From positions 248,001 through 312,000 of the forward strand of contig CANXME010002067.1 in the NCBI GenBank assembly GCA_948144175.1: a DNA stretch of 64,000 nucleotides. The letters run 5' to 3'. A program made the position numbers and the translations under genes. This DNA is from Closterium sp. NIES-65 (lineage: Eukaryota > Streptophyta > Zygnematophyceae > Desmidiales > Closteriaceae). Within the stretch, counting starts at the first letter, position 1. Every line of letters starts with the position of its first letter. The notes beneath the pieces were generated by a model. It searched no databases, was not told the DNA's origin, and was given only the letters and a program-made list of their open reading frames with translations. Positions 9,818-21,113 of the stretch are shown here, piece by piece.

Positions 9818-11221
9818 GGGTGGGGGTGGAGCAGACTTCGCAAGGTGTCGAATGCATTTTGATGAGAGCTCAAGTGTTCACTCCTTGTGCACATTTGTGA
9901 GTGTTTCGTTTTGTGTGTTGAATGGAGATGAGCTCCCAGGTGGAGGATGCTGATTGGAAGGTGTTCGTGTTTTACCTGTTTTGTACTACGAAGAACAATT
10001 GTTGCACATGCTTCTTTCGGTACTGTAGCGTTCGTTTAGTAACCACAAACACACAACATGGACAAGTGCTGCAACCCCATACTGTTGCAAATGAGACAAA
10101 CATGGTGGTTACCATGATCAGTTTAGAAGCACGCTGGATGCCTGACGAAATTCACGAATACCCACGAAATGCAGTTTCAGCTTACAGTCCCAGTGGACAA
10201 GGCAACCGGGAGGGGCTCTAACGAGCATCAGCTGTATTTTGCTGCAGTTGCGACTCGATGGGCCAGAGGGTGTTATGAGAAACATACTGACTTCGGGTAA
10301 CCCTTGATGGACTACGGATGAAAAAGGGTAGAATTTTCACGGGTCCGGAAATTTACGGATGTTTACGTGGGGGCCCCGGAGGTCTCAAAAAACGGAAAAG
10401 TAGCCCTGGTCCGGACAAATCCGCTCCTCCAAGTCGTAAGCGTCCCAGGAAAGCTGATTGGCAGATTGCTCATTACAAGCTTACCAGAATCACACCCTTG
10501 CGAGAAAATGCGATAGAAATACGCTGACGCTCCTGCTCTTTGTATTTGTGACATACTGACGAGTCCGGAGTACCGAGTCCTGAGGCGATAATCGCTGTCA
10601 CCCTTCGAAGTAGACCTTTCTCCATCACCCTTCGACGGTAGCATGGAGCACTGCCGAGCTGATTCTTTCCGCGGGTCGCGCAAGCGATCGCGAGATCAAG
10701 ACCATGAGCTGCGGCACGGGGGATTTTCAAGCACCGCAAAACGCGGTTCAGGACACGCCAGGATGGTGTTTGCAGAAAGGTAGGCTCCACTGGATGCATA
10801 CCTGAGTAACGGAAGGGCGAGAATGGGGCGGTGTGAAGGGGAAGGAGAGAGGAGAGTGGTGCAGCGGCAAAAGTTAGTTCTAGGATTTCGCTTGTACGAC
10901 ACACTCTGTGGAGGCCGTGCCGCGCGATTCTTGTGATGTAACTCCTGTATGAATCTCAATAAAAAACCTCTGATTCCCACACCGTTCCGTGGTCACTACA
11001 AATGACTCCTTCCTGTGCAAATCATGTTGCATTCAGCCGCAAATCCTGCAAATCCCGAGCTCCAAGGGCCGTCGGGACATGTAAGATCGAGATCCTGATC
11101 AGCTTGATGCTTCTGGGAACCTTCAAGCAACTGGAAACCTCGAACAACCTCCGCACCAGAGCATGGACCTCGCATGGACCGGCTCTCAACTTCACCCGAG
11201 AAAAGGAGGCTCGGGATCTTA
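9818..11221. other. gene-poor stretch between pogo element and WRKY gene
   Basis: No recognisable gene was found. The first few hundred bases are probably the 3' non-coding part of the pogo-like element. An AATAAA at 10958-10963, with TGTAA just upstream, could end a transcript from the + strand, but no matching coding region was identified. The 5' exons of the WRKY gene may lie here unrecognised. Confidence 0.45.
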
Positions 11222-13409
11222 AGGAAATCGACCCGAGACACCTGAGAGTCGGCATGAGACACCTGAGAGTCGGCATGAGACACCTGAGAGCCGGCATGAG
11301 ACACCTGAGAGTCAGCATGAGACACCTAAGTGTCGGCATGAGACACCTGAGAGTCGGCATGAGACACCTGAGAGTCGGCATGAGACACCTGAGAGTCAGC
11401 ATGAGACACCTGCGAATCGGCATGAGACACCTGCGAATCGACCTGGCAGTGGCAGCGGTGGAGCGGACCGTCACGTTGACGGCAAGAAAGTGCGCGTGGT
11501 GCAGTATCCGTATAAACCGCTGCTGCCACGGGACGGGTTCAGCTGGGTCAAGTACGGGTAGAAGAAACTCACCACGGGCGACAACATGATCAGGTGCGGC
11601 TCCGATCCTCTTTTGGTCTTTGTCTTGCCTGTCTTTTGAACCGCACTGTGCCGCTCGTCCCCTCTCGGGTCAATCGCCCACTTTAAGAAGTTTAGCAGTG
11701 CTGCCATTTGCTGCTTCTCCCCTGTATGCTGATTCCTTCCACTCATGCGTCCACCACGCTCCTCCCTGCGCTTCCTGCTCTCCTCTCTCCCTCCCACCCA
11801 TGATGCCTGTAGGCTCTACTTCCAGTGCGGCCTGCGCACGTCCCACGCCTGCCCCGCACGCCGCACGGTGGACCTCAGCTGCTGGGACCCCTCCGCGCCT
11901 CTGGTGCTCAACTACCACTGCACGCACAACCACTTGCCGCACTACCACGTCGTTGGTGCTGCTACTACCTCTCCTGCGCCTCTGCCCAAGGACCGCTCAG
12001 TCAAAGTCCGCTCAGTTAGAACGAGGGGTTCTGCTGCTGTGCCTGCTGGTGCTACCGCTGCTGCTGCTGCAACTGCTGCTGCAGATGGTGCCGACAACAG
12101 CATGGCGAGCAAGCGAGCGGCTGTTAAGGAGGAAGCAATCGCGGCAAATGGGACTATTGGCAGACCGCTGCGATGCCCGCCGTCGTTCCTGCCAGCCCTC
12201 GCTTCCATCCCAGTCAGCGGTGCCACTTGGAAGGATAACTCCGATCGTGCACCCTCCCGCCCTTCTTCCAATGCATCGTCTTCGTCCGGGCACGCTCCCG
12301 CCTCGGCTGTGGCAGATTTGCGGGCGGCACTGGAGGCACTGCTCAGTGGATCACCTGTGCCTGCTGTCGCTCCCACGCCTACTCCTGCTTCCTCTGATAA
12401 GCCTGTGCATGCGAGGGAGAGTACGGTGTCTCCTTTGGGGAGTCGTGCGGCCGCTGCTGCTCCCTCGCCTGCTCCTGCCTCCTCTGATAAGCCTGCGCAT
12501 GCGCGGGAGAGTATGGTGTCTCCTTTGGGGAGTCGTGCGGCCGCTGCTGCTCCCTTGCACCCTCAGTCGCACCAGTTACCAGCTGAGGTGATTACAGCGT
12601 TGACGCTGCTGGTGCAGTCCGCACTGGCGGAAGGAGGGCACGTGGGGGCAGAAGAATCTGAGTCTGTTCCGGCTGAAGGCACGCCACAGCAGCAGCAGCA
12701 GCAGCAGGAGGAGGAGGAGGAGGAGTTACCAGGATTGGAAGACACAGACTGCCTCTTTCCAGCCGCTCCCCTGACGCCGGCCTTCCAGAATCCCACGAGT
12801 TGCCCTCCGCGGAGTTTCTGTAGATCAGAAAACCTGGACGACGCTGGTTACTTTCAGGAGATGAGCCCTGGTGGTGGCGCTGCTGCCGCTGATACTCTTG
12901 CTGCTGCTGCTGAATTACACATGGTGAATTGGGAGAAGTCATGCGACGTTGAAGGAGACCTGCTTGGGGATGCACTCACATGGCCCAGTGATTCGCCTGA
13001 TGCCTGTCAACTGCTCACCTTGGATTCTGTGGCGCAGATTAAAGCGCCTTCTTTGTTCCCATGCCAAAATTCCAGTGACACTCTACCGGCTGATACGGTG
13101 GTGGACGAACAGCTTACGACTGCAAGCCAGCAGCAGCTTGTGATTTGTGAAGATGCGCGTGGAGCAATTCAAGTTGCTGCGCGTCCCGTTTGTGAACCTT
13201 TGTCTGGCTGCCAAGGTTTTTCCAAGGCGCCATTGGATGTTGGTGAACATGTCCAGCTTGTTTTTTTGGCGACTTGTGGGTTGACGGATTCACTTGGAAG
13301 CTCAGGACAGCACTCATGCGAACAATTGGACGAGATTTTGCGTTGTATTAGCCCATCATCGAGTGTTTCTGGTAGTTTGGACGAGCTTTATGATGGAGAG
13401 GGTTGGTAG
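11222..13409 (+). CDS. WRKY-domain protein gene with a stop in the WRKY heptad
   Basis: This is a WRKY transcription factor by domain; WRKY proteins bind W-boxes in the nucleus. Exon A (about 11222 to 11593) carries heptapeptide repeats (ETPESRH frame) and then DGFSWVKYG. Next is TAG (11559-11561) at the position of the conserved Gln of WRKYGQK, and then KKLTTGDNMI. An intron at 11594-11812 splits an Arg codon (AG|G), exactly the R-type WRKY intron. Exon B (11813-13409) supplies the zinc finger as C-x7-C-x24-H-x-H (LYFQC...CPARR...THNH). A ~500-residue Ala/Ser/Pro-rich tail follows, with Gln/Glu runs and a 30-residue internal duplication. WVKY in place of WRKY is itself unusual. The stop predicts loss of the DNA-binding domain, so this is a pseudogene, a recent null allele or a base error. 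Upstream exons were not identified. Confidence 0.7.
11226..11445 (+). repeat. 21-bp tandem repeat, about 10 copies, before the WRKY domain
   Basis: The unit is GGCATGAGACACCTGAGAGTC with point variants. As a multiple of three it stays open; in the WRKY frame each unit reads ETPESRH or ETPANRH. Confidence 0.9.
12379..12558 (+). repeat. 90-bp in-frame direct duplication in the WRKY tail
   Basis: Two adjacent copies of a 90-bp unit encode the same ~30 residues (ASSDKP...HARES...SPLGSRAAAAAP) with a few substitutions. Confidence 0.85.
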
Positions 13410-14175
13410 TTTCTCTTGTTCTTGCTTCGTTAATGAAATGAAGGGTTCCTTCTTGGTGTACTGCTGATTCTTTCTGTTCAACGAATTGATGGACAACATC
13501 GAGGTCAGCCACGTGTGCAAAGATTCCCTCCATTTGTGAACGCTCTGACAGCAAAAAGCGCAAAGCTCCTCTCCTTGAGATCTGCCAAGACACGTCATCA
13601 GGCGGTCTCTTCCACCATCACCGTTTAGCCAATCAACGAGCGCTTCGTGTCCTCCACCCTCTGGGCGCAACACAGCACACACCTTCCTTGGCGCCGCCTA
13701 GCTTGGCCCACCTTCCTTCGATGTTGTCACCTTTCTCTCTCTTCACTCTGCCCTTTTTGTACTCACCCCTCTCCCGCCATTCCCAATGCTCCCTTGCCTT
13801 TATTTCTGTGCTCTCTCGGCCTGCGTTCCGTAGGTATCTTGGCCTGATCGTTGGTTATGTCAGGCCATAATTCCTCGTGAAGCTTCCGCTTCGATTTTGG
13901 AGATTCTGATCGTCTGCTGTGAAGCTATTGTGTTTCTAGATCTCTTGCGTGGTTGTTGCATTTGATCCATCTCTGGTTGACCAGGCATCCATGCGAGAGA
14001 CTAGGCCATGCGTTTATTGTCGTGATTTCCGGGTATAGAAGCATCGCGTGGACCCCTTTCTTTCACTGCGACGTCCAGCGAATTTCTGACATGACGAAGA
14101 TTAGCAAACACGTTTGATGATTACAGCATCCGCGATATTGTACTATAACCGATAGTGGTTTTGCGCTTCGCCACA
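13410..14175. other. intergenic, WRKY gene to CNNM-like gene
   Basis: No gene was recognised. This should hold the 3' UTR of the WRKY gene and the promoter and 5' UTR of the CNNM-like gene. An in-frame TAA at 14146-14148 closes the frame upstream of the ATG at 14176. Confidence 0.5.
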
Positions 14176-17100
14176 ATGCTTCTTCGGCCAAGCTGCAAAG
14201 GACCTTACCAAGTAGTCCCGTCTGGGTCCCCTTCGTTGATCGGAGGATTTTCGAAACAGATAAGCACTACTTGCAATCGTAACCCAGGTGGCCTTGCATC
14301 TAACCCTATCGCTATCCAAACCGCCGATTCATCCACTCAATACCCTCGATCCGCCAGGTCGTACCGTCTGATTTGTAGCAGTCGACAATGCAGTGGCGGA
14401 GATTTCTCCCCGTTGACACGTGTCATTGGGGGAGGGTTACGTCATCAACAGAAAGACGGAGGCGTGTTCCGACCTGCTGTAACAAATCTTGACAATCGAC
14501 GGCGGAGTTCGACTCAATTTTCGAAGACGTATGCAAGGATCGGGACTCATGTAGCTTCATGCGTAAACTCAGCCGTAGGAGAAACGAGGTCAGGTGACGA
14601 TGATGATGGGGCAGCTTTAAGAGACAGCAGCAGCAACAGCAGCAGCTGCAGCATCAGCAGCGATGGCTCTACCTTTAGGAATATTCCGAACGAAGGGTCG
14701 GCGCCTGTAGCAGCACCAGACGGGACCGTTGCATGGGGTATCATTGCAAGGCGAGTGGCCGTCCTTGTGGTTTCCGCTGCAGTGTGCCTGACAGCCGTTC
14801 TAGCCTGCCGGCCAGTTCTAGCAGCGGAATCAGCCTCGGCATCCGCATCGCCGATCCTCCCTGCCTCGGCCGGAGCTCTGGTGTCGGATCTGACGCAGCG
14901 GGCTCGGGTATGGAGCGTGGGAGCGAAGCCGTCGATGATACAGCTGCTCAAGGTGCTGCGGGAGCAAGGCGTGCTGCTGGCGGTTCTGCTGAGCCTCTCC
15001 GCTTTTTTCTCCATGGCAGAAACATCTATCACCACGCTCTGGCCGTGGAAGGTGGGAGCTGGGATGGGAAGGGTGGGGTACGGTAATAAGGGGTTGATTT
15101 TTGTTGCTTCTAGGGCTAACCGCTTTCTTCTCCATGGCGGAAACGACCATCACCACGCTCTGGTCGTGGAAGGTACGAGCACTCAGATCATGCCACTCAG
15201 ATCATGCCGCTCAGATCATGCCGCTCAGATCATGCCGCTCAGATCATGCCGCTCAGATCATGCCGCTCAGATCATGCCGCTCAGATCATGCCGCTCAGAT
15301 CATGCCGCTAAGATCATGCCGCTCTGTGCGTGACCCACATTCCCTCCCTCCGCGCCACCAGTTTGCCTGATCCGCACTCCCTCCCCTCCGCTCCCTCCTC
15401 TCATCAGGTGCGCGAGTTGGCGGAGAAGGAAGGCAGTGTGTTCCAGCTGCTGCGTGGGGTCCTTCCCCCCTTGGCCTGATCCACATGCCCTCCCTTTGTT
15501 CGCAATTGCTGTTCCCTTCGCACCCCTGGTCAGGTGCGCGAGCTGGCGGAGAAGTAAAAGGAGGGCAGTGTATTCGAGCTGCTGCGTGGGGCCATGCTCC
15601 CCTTGGCCTGATCCACACGCTCTCCCTTTGTTCGCAATTGCTGTTCCCTCTGCGCGCACCCGTGTTCTCTCCCTCCGCATCCCTGTTCCCTTCCCTCCCT
15701 CCTCTCGCCAGGTGCGCGAGCTGGCGGAGAAGGAGAAGGAGGGCAGTGTGTTCCAGCTGCTGCGGCGGGACGTGACTCGCTTCCTCACCACCATCCTCAT
15801 CGGCACCACGTAATGCCACTTTCTCCCTTTCCTCGCCCTCTTATTCCTCACACATACTCTCTTCTTCCTCACGCATACCTCTCTTCTTCCTCACACATAC
15901 TCTCTTCTTCCTGCCTCACCACCATCCTCATCCACACCACGTTCCGCCCTTTGTCGTCTCCTTTCTGTCATTTCCACCCGAACACTGTCTGCAACCTGCT
16001 TCTGCCGTTCAGTCGTAGCACCTTTGCGCCCCCCATACCACTCTTTCAACCCTCACACGCTGTTGCTGCTGACTCGTAGCACCTCTGCACCCCCCATGCC
16101 ACCCGCACATCTCTCCTTCCTACTTCATCACCACTGGCATTTGAAGGTATCCGCGTTTGCCTGCCATCTGCCATCTGTTCGTTCAACCCTCATACACCTC
16201 CTCTCCCCTCTTCTCGCTTCCTCTTCTCCCCTCAACCCCTACCTTCTCTTGCCCTGCCGCCAGCTTGGTGAACATTTGGGCAACGGCTTTGGTCACAGAC
16301 GCCGCTACAGCGCTCTTTGGGGAGGCAGGGGTCAGCGCTGCTACAGGCGTGATGACGGTACGTGCTGTGGTGCTGCCACAGCCGTGATGCTTCAAACCTT
16401 GCCGACCCACGTGTTCATCCCGCCTTCTCGCTTCCCTCTTGACCCGTTCACATCCGCACTCTCTGATTTATGTCTCTTCGCATTCTCACCTCCCCCGACC
16501 CCTCCCCGCTTTGCCCTTGCCCCCGCACCCTTACTGCGTCATCAGATCCTGCTGCTGGTCTTCACAGAAATTGCCCCCAAGTCCATCGCCTTTCCCCCTA
16601 CACCCTTTTTGCCCTCCCTACCTCCCCGTGCACCCTTTCTGTCCTCCCTGCACCCCCGTGCCCCTGCTTCTGCCCGTGCCCCCGCATCAGATCCTGCTGC
16701 TTGTCTTCACAGAGATTGCCCCCAAGTCCATCGCCGTGCACAACGTTTGAGGCATCTCAATTGTCGCCCTTACTGTCCCCCCTTGGCCCCTATGCCATTG
16801 CTGCACCCCCTGCCTGCCCCCGCGCCCATCAGATCCTGCTGCTCGTCTTTACAGAGATTGCCCCCAAGTCCATCGCCGTGCACAACGCCACACAAGTCGT
16901 CCGTGTCGTGGTATGCACTTTATACTTGGTGGTATGCCCTCCAACTGTCGTGCTATGCATTTCTCTACCAGTTCCTACCCCGTTCCCCCGCTTTCCCTCC
17001 TGCCCCCTCTCGCCCCCTCCCGCCCCCTCCCCCCCCTCTCCCTCACGCCTCCCCCACTCCCGCCCTATTCTCCCTCTCTCCCTCCCTCCCCTCTTGTCTC

Positions 17101-20100
17101 TTCTCTTCACTCGCTCATTCTCAGTCCATCCTGTCAACCTTTTCTCCCTCTTCCTCCCGCCCACCCTCGCACCAGCTGCGTCCAGTGGCGTGGCTGTCAG
17201 TCGTGCTCTACCCCGTGGGTCGCCTCTGCACCTATGCTTCCACGGGCCTCTTCCGCCTCCTCGGCCTCAAGACCAGCGGGTCAGTCAGTCCACGTTATGG
17301 CAATGCTTTCAGCACCGACTCAGGAAAGCCAAAGCGCGTCTGCGTGTGTCGCTGCTCCCCTGTGTGCCTTGAATTGTCCGTTCATTTCTGCCTGCCAGGG
17401 AGGGAGCCGTTCGTGAAGCAGAAGGAGCTGAAGCTGGTGCTGAGGGTGTGACTCTGAGACGTCTCACGGTCTCACCCATCTGTGCTTTCCTGTGCGTGTT
17501 GTACTGCCACGTGTCTCGTCTTGTATGATGCATCACCATGTGTGTGCTTTATCATCAGAGAACCGTTCGTGACAGAAGAGGAGCTGAAGCTCATGCTGAG
17601 GGGGGCGGAGATGAGTGGCGCTATTGAGGAGGAGGAGCAGGTGAGGGGGAGTAGAGGGGAGGGCTGTGGAATAAGAGTGGCGGAACAAGGGCAAGGGACA
17701 AGGGTTGGGGAACAAGTGTGGGGGATTAGGCGGATCAGGGAGTAGTGCCATACGCTCATGCTGAGGGGGGCGGAGATGAGTGGCGCTATTGAGGAGGAGG
17801 AGCAGGTGAGGGGGGAAAGGGGGTGTGTTGCAGTAAGCATGGCAGAATATGGTGGGTGGCAGAATATGCGGAATAGGGAGAAGCGCCATAAGCTCATGCT
17901 GAGGGGGGCGGAGATGAGGTGGCGCCATCGAGAAGGAGAAGGCGAGCGGGGCAGGGGGGATTTGAAATGGCAAGTGAGGAGTGCAAGGCTGGGCGGTGTG
18001 GACAAAGAGGGTATGGTACGATACACAGCAAGCCAACCCCTATTTCCCATTCCCCCACCTCCAGTTCTGCACCTCCCATTCTCCCACCTCCCATTCCCCC
18101 ACCTCCCATTCCCCCACCTCCCATTCCCCCACCTCCCATTCCCCCACCTCCCATTCCCCCACCTCCAGTTCCGCACCTCCCGTTCCCCCACCTCCCATTC
18201 CCCCACCTCCAGTTCCCCACCTCCCTCTCCCTACCAGGACAAAATAGAGAACTTGCTGGAAATCAAAGGCAGGCACCTATGTCCGTGAAGTCATGACCCC
18301 CTTGGTCTGGTTGACGTGGTGGCTGTGAGCTCGTCCGCGTCCCTCATGGAGCTGCGTGCGCTGTGGGTGCGCCACCAGTAGTAGTACTCACTCCCCCACC
18401 TCCCAACCCCCATTTCCCACCGCCCACCTCCCATTCCCCACCTCCCACACCCCCTGTCCCTCACAGGACATGATCGAAAATGTGTTGGAGATCAAGGATA
18501 CCTATGTGCGTGAGGTGATGGCCCCTCTAGTCGACGTGATGGCGGTGAGCTCCTCCGCGTCCCTCATGGAGCTGCTCGTGCCCTTTCCGCTCCTCCTCTC
18601 CCCCACATCACAGGATATGATTGAAAATGTTCTCGAGATCAAGGATACCTACGTGCGTGAGGTGATGACCCCTCTGGTCGACGTGGTGGCGGTGGGCTCG
18701 TCTGCGTCGCTCATGGAGCTGCGGGCGCTGTGGGTGCGCCACCAGTACTCGCGTGTACCTGTCTACGAGAGGAGGGTTGATAACATTGTTGGCATTGCGT
18801 ATGCCATGGACATGCTCGACTACGTGGAGCAGGTGAGACTTGTGTGGGGCAGGTAGGATCTGGGCAGGTGGGATCTGTCTGTGTGTGCGCTGTGGGTGCG
18901 CCACCAGTACTCGCATGTTCCTGTCTACGAGAGGAGGGTGGACAACATCGTGGGGATTGCGCATGCCATGGACATGCTCGACTACGTGGAGCAGGTGGGA
19001 TCTGTGTGGGGAAGGTGGTATCTGTGGCAGCGCAGGGCAGGTGGTATCTGGGTGGGCAACATTGTGGGGTCGCGTATGCCATGGACATGCTCGATTATGT
19101 GGAGCAGATGGGTGGGGGTCTGTCTGGGGCAGGAAGTATCTGTGTGGGGTAGGTGGGATCTGTGTGGGGCAAGTGGCTAGGGGTCTGGCTGTGTGGTGCA
19201 GAAAGGGCGTATTCATGAAGCGCGGGTGGTATCTGGGGGCGGCAGCTCTGTGTGTGTGTTGGTTGCGCTGCCTTGGCTCATATTTCCACCTGTCTACATA
19301 TCATCAACCTGCCTCTCTGCCACTGCTGTCCACAGCTGAGTCATGCTTTACCCCATCGCCCCCCCTCCACTCCACCCCTCCCATCCTCCCCTCCCCCTCC
19401 CTTTCCCTGTCTTCCCCAAACCTGCCCAACCAATCTGACTCCCTCTCACTGCTCTCTCTCACTCCCTCTCACTCCCCACCTCTCACTGCCTCTTCTCACT
19501 GCCCCATCTCAACCCCTTCTTCTACCGCTTCCTTCCCAACGCCCCTTTCCCACCCCTCCCTCCCTCTCGCTGTCACGGCCAGCCGGAGCTGCTGCACTGC
19601 CTGAGTGTGGGCAGGATTGCACACCGGCCGGCATACTTCGTCCCTGGTGAGAAAGCACACCCCGACTCCGACTTGTCTCTGCCACTTCTTTTCTGCCCTG
19701 CCCTGCCCTGCACCCTTATCGGCGACATTTGAGTCGACTCAAAAGTCACCTCGTTCCCATTTCATCACCAATCTTGCTCTGCTCTCCTTGCGCTGCCAGC
19801 CGCATCTCCTCGTTCCAGTATGCAGCCTCTGGAGCACGCAGGCAGCCACGCTGTGTGTGATAAGTCGAGTTTTGAGTACTCCAGAGGCTGACTCAAAACT
19901 GTGTGTGTACTCAAAACTCGACTTATCGCATGCAGCCTCTGGAGCACGCAGACAGCCACACAAAAAATCCACACCCATGCCTTCCCCCTTCCGCTCCCCC
20001 TCCCCCATCCCCCACCCCGACGCTTTCTCTCCCCTCTTTTTGCCTCCTCTTCCCTTACCCCCATTCCCAACCCCGAACCTCTCCCCCCCTGACCCCAATC

Positions 20101-21000
20101 CATCCCCCACCCCGACCCTTGTCCCATCTCCTTTCCACTACCTGTTTGCACGTTGACATGTGCTGCAGACTCCATGTCGGTGTGGAACCTTCTGAGAGAG
20201 TTCCGCATCCGCAAAGTGCACATGGCCATCGTGCTGAACGAATACGGTGGCACCGTGGGGGTGAGTAGCTGTCCTCTATCTTTCACAGCCCGCATTCGCG
20301 AAGTGCACATGGCCATTGTTCTCAACGAGTACGGCAGCACCAGGGGCAGCTCTGCCCGTTCTTTTCTCTCCCCCTCTTGCTCACTCCGTCACGCATCTCT
20401 CTTTCCCCACTTACTTGTGTGTAGTGCACGTCAACCCCCACATGCACGCTCTTGTGTTTCTGTGATGCTCTAACTGGTACGATTTTTTAGGCGCCTCAAA
20501 AACAACCCCCACATGCGCGCTCTTGTGTTTCTGTGGTGCTGTAACTGGTTTCCATGCCCTCTTATGTTGCATGACCCGTCCTTCCTCCCTCCAGCTGGTG
20601 ACACTGGAGGATGCTGTAGAGGAGATCGTGGGGGAGATATTCGACGAGAATGACTCCAAGGTACCTTTGGGGGGATAGGAGAGTGGGGGTTGTGTGGGAA
20701 TGAAGGCGACCTGAGGCTGAGATCACCAGACGAAGCGTGTAACTCTAAAGATGCTGTGGGGATGGTGTGGTGAAGAGTTTGGGGTAGTGCCCTCTCTCTT
20801 CCCGTGCCTTGTCTGTTGCCGTGCAAGCTCACTGTAACTCCTATTCTGCATCTGCATCTGCCTCTGCCTCTGCCTCTGCCTCTGCCTCTGCCTCTGCCTC
20901 TGCCTCTGCCTCTGCGTCTGCGTCTGCGTCTACCTCTACCTCTGCATCTGCATCTGCATCTGCCTCTGCCTCTGCCTCTGCCTCTGCCTCTGCGTCTGCC

Positions 21001-21033
<33 letters not shown>

Positions 21034-21078
21034 ACCTCTGCCTCTGCATCTGCCTCTGCCTCTGCCTCTGCCTCTGCC

Positions 21079-21113
<35 letters not shown>

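Noticed and set aside
381-10047. TGTGGTTAC (381-389) and its complement (10039-10047) as pogo terminal inverted repeats
   Set aside because: Only 9 bp match, no flanking TA duplication was found, and they do not resemble the usual pogo/Tigger ends. Left unassigned.
11559-11561. TAG decoded as glutamine (alternative nuclear code, as in some ulvophyte algae)
   Set aside because: The NYC1-like gene ends at TAG (58437-58439) where its family normally ends, and the TBC model also ends at TAG. Decayed exon copies have TAG in place of Tyr, and Gln elsewhere is CAG/CAA.
15300-15872. Reverse-strand ~190-residue frame near CNNM-like exon 2 copies
   Set aside because: It is antisense to the duplicated exon copies and pyrimidine-rich intron. 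Its internal repeats reflect the exon duplication, and no family resemblance was seen.
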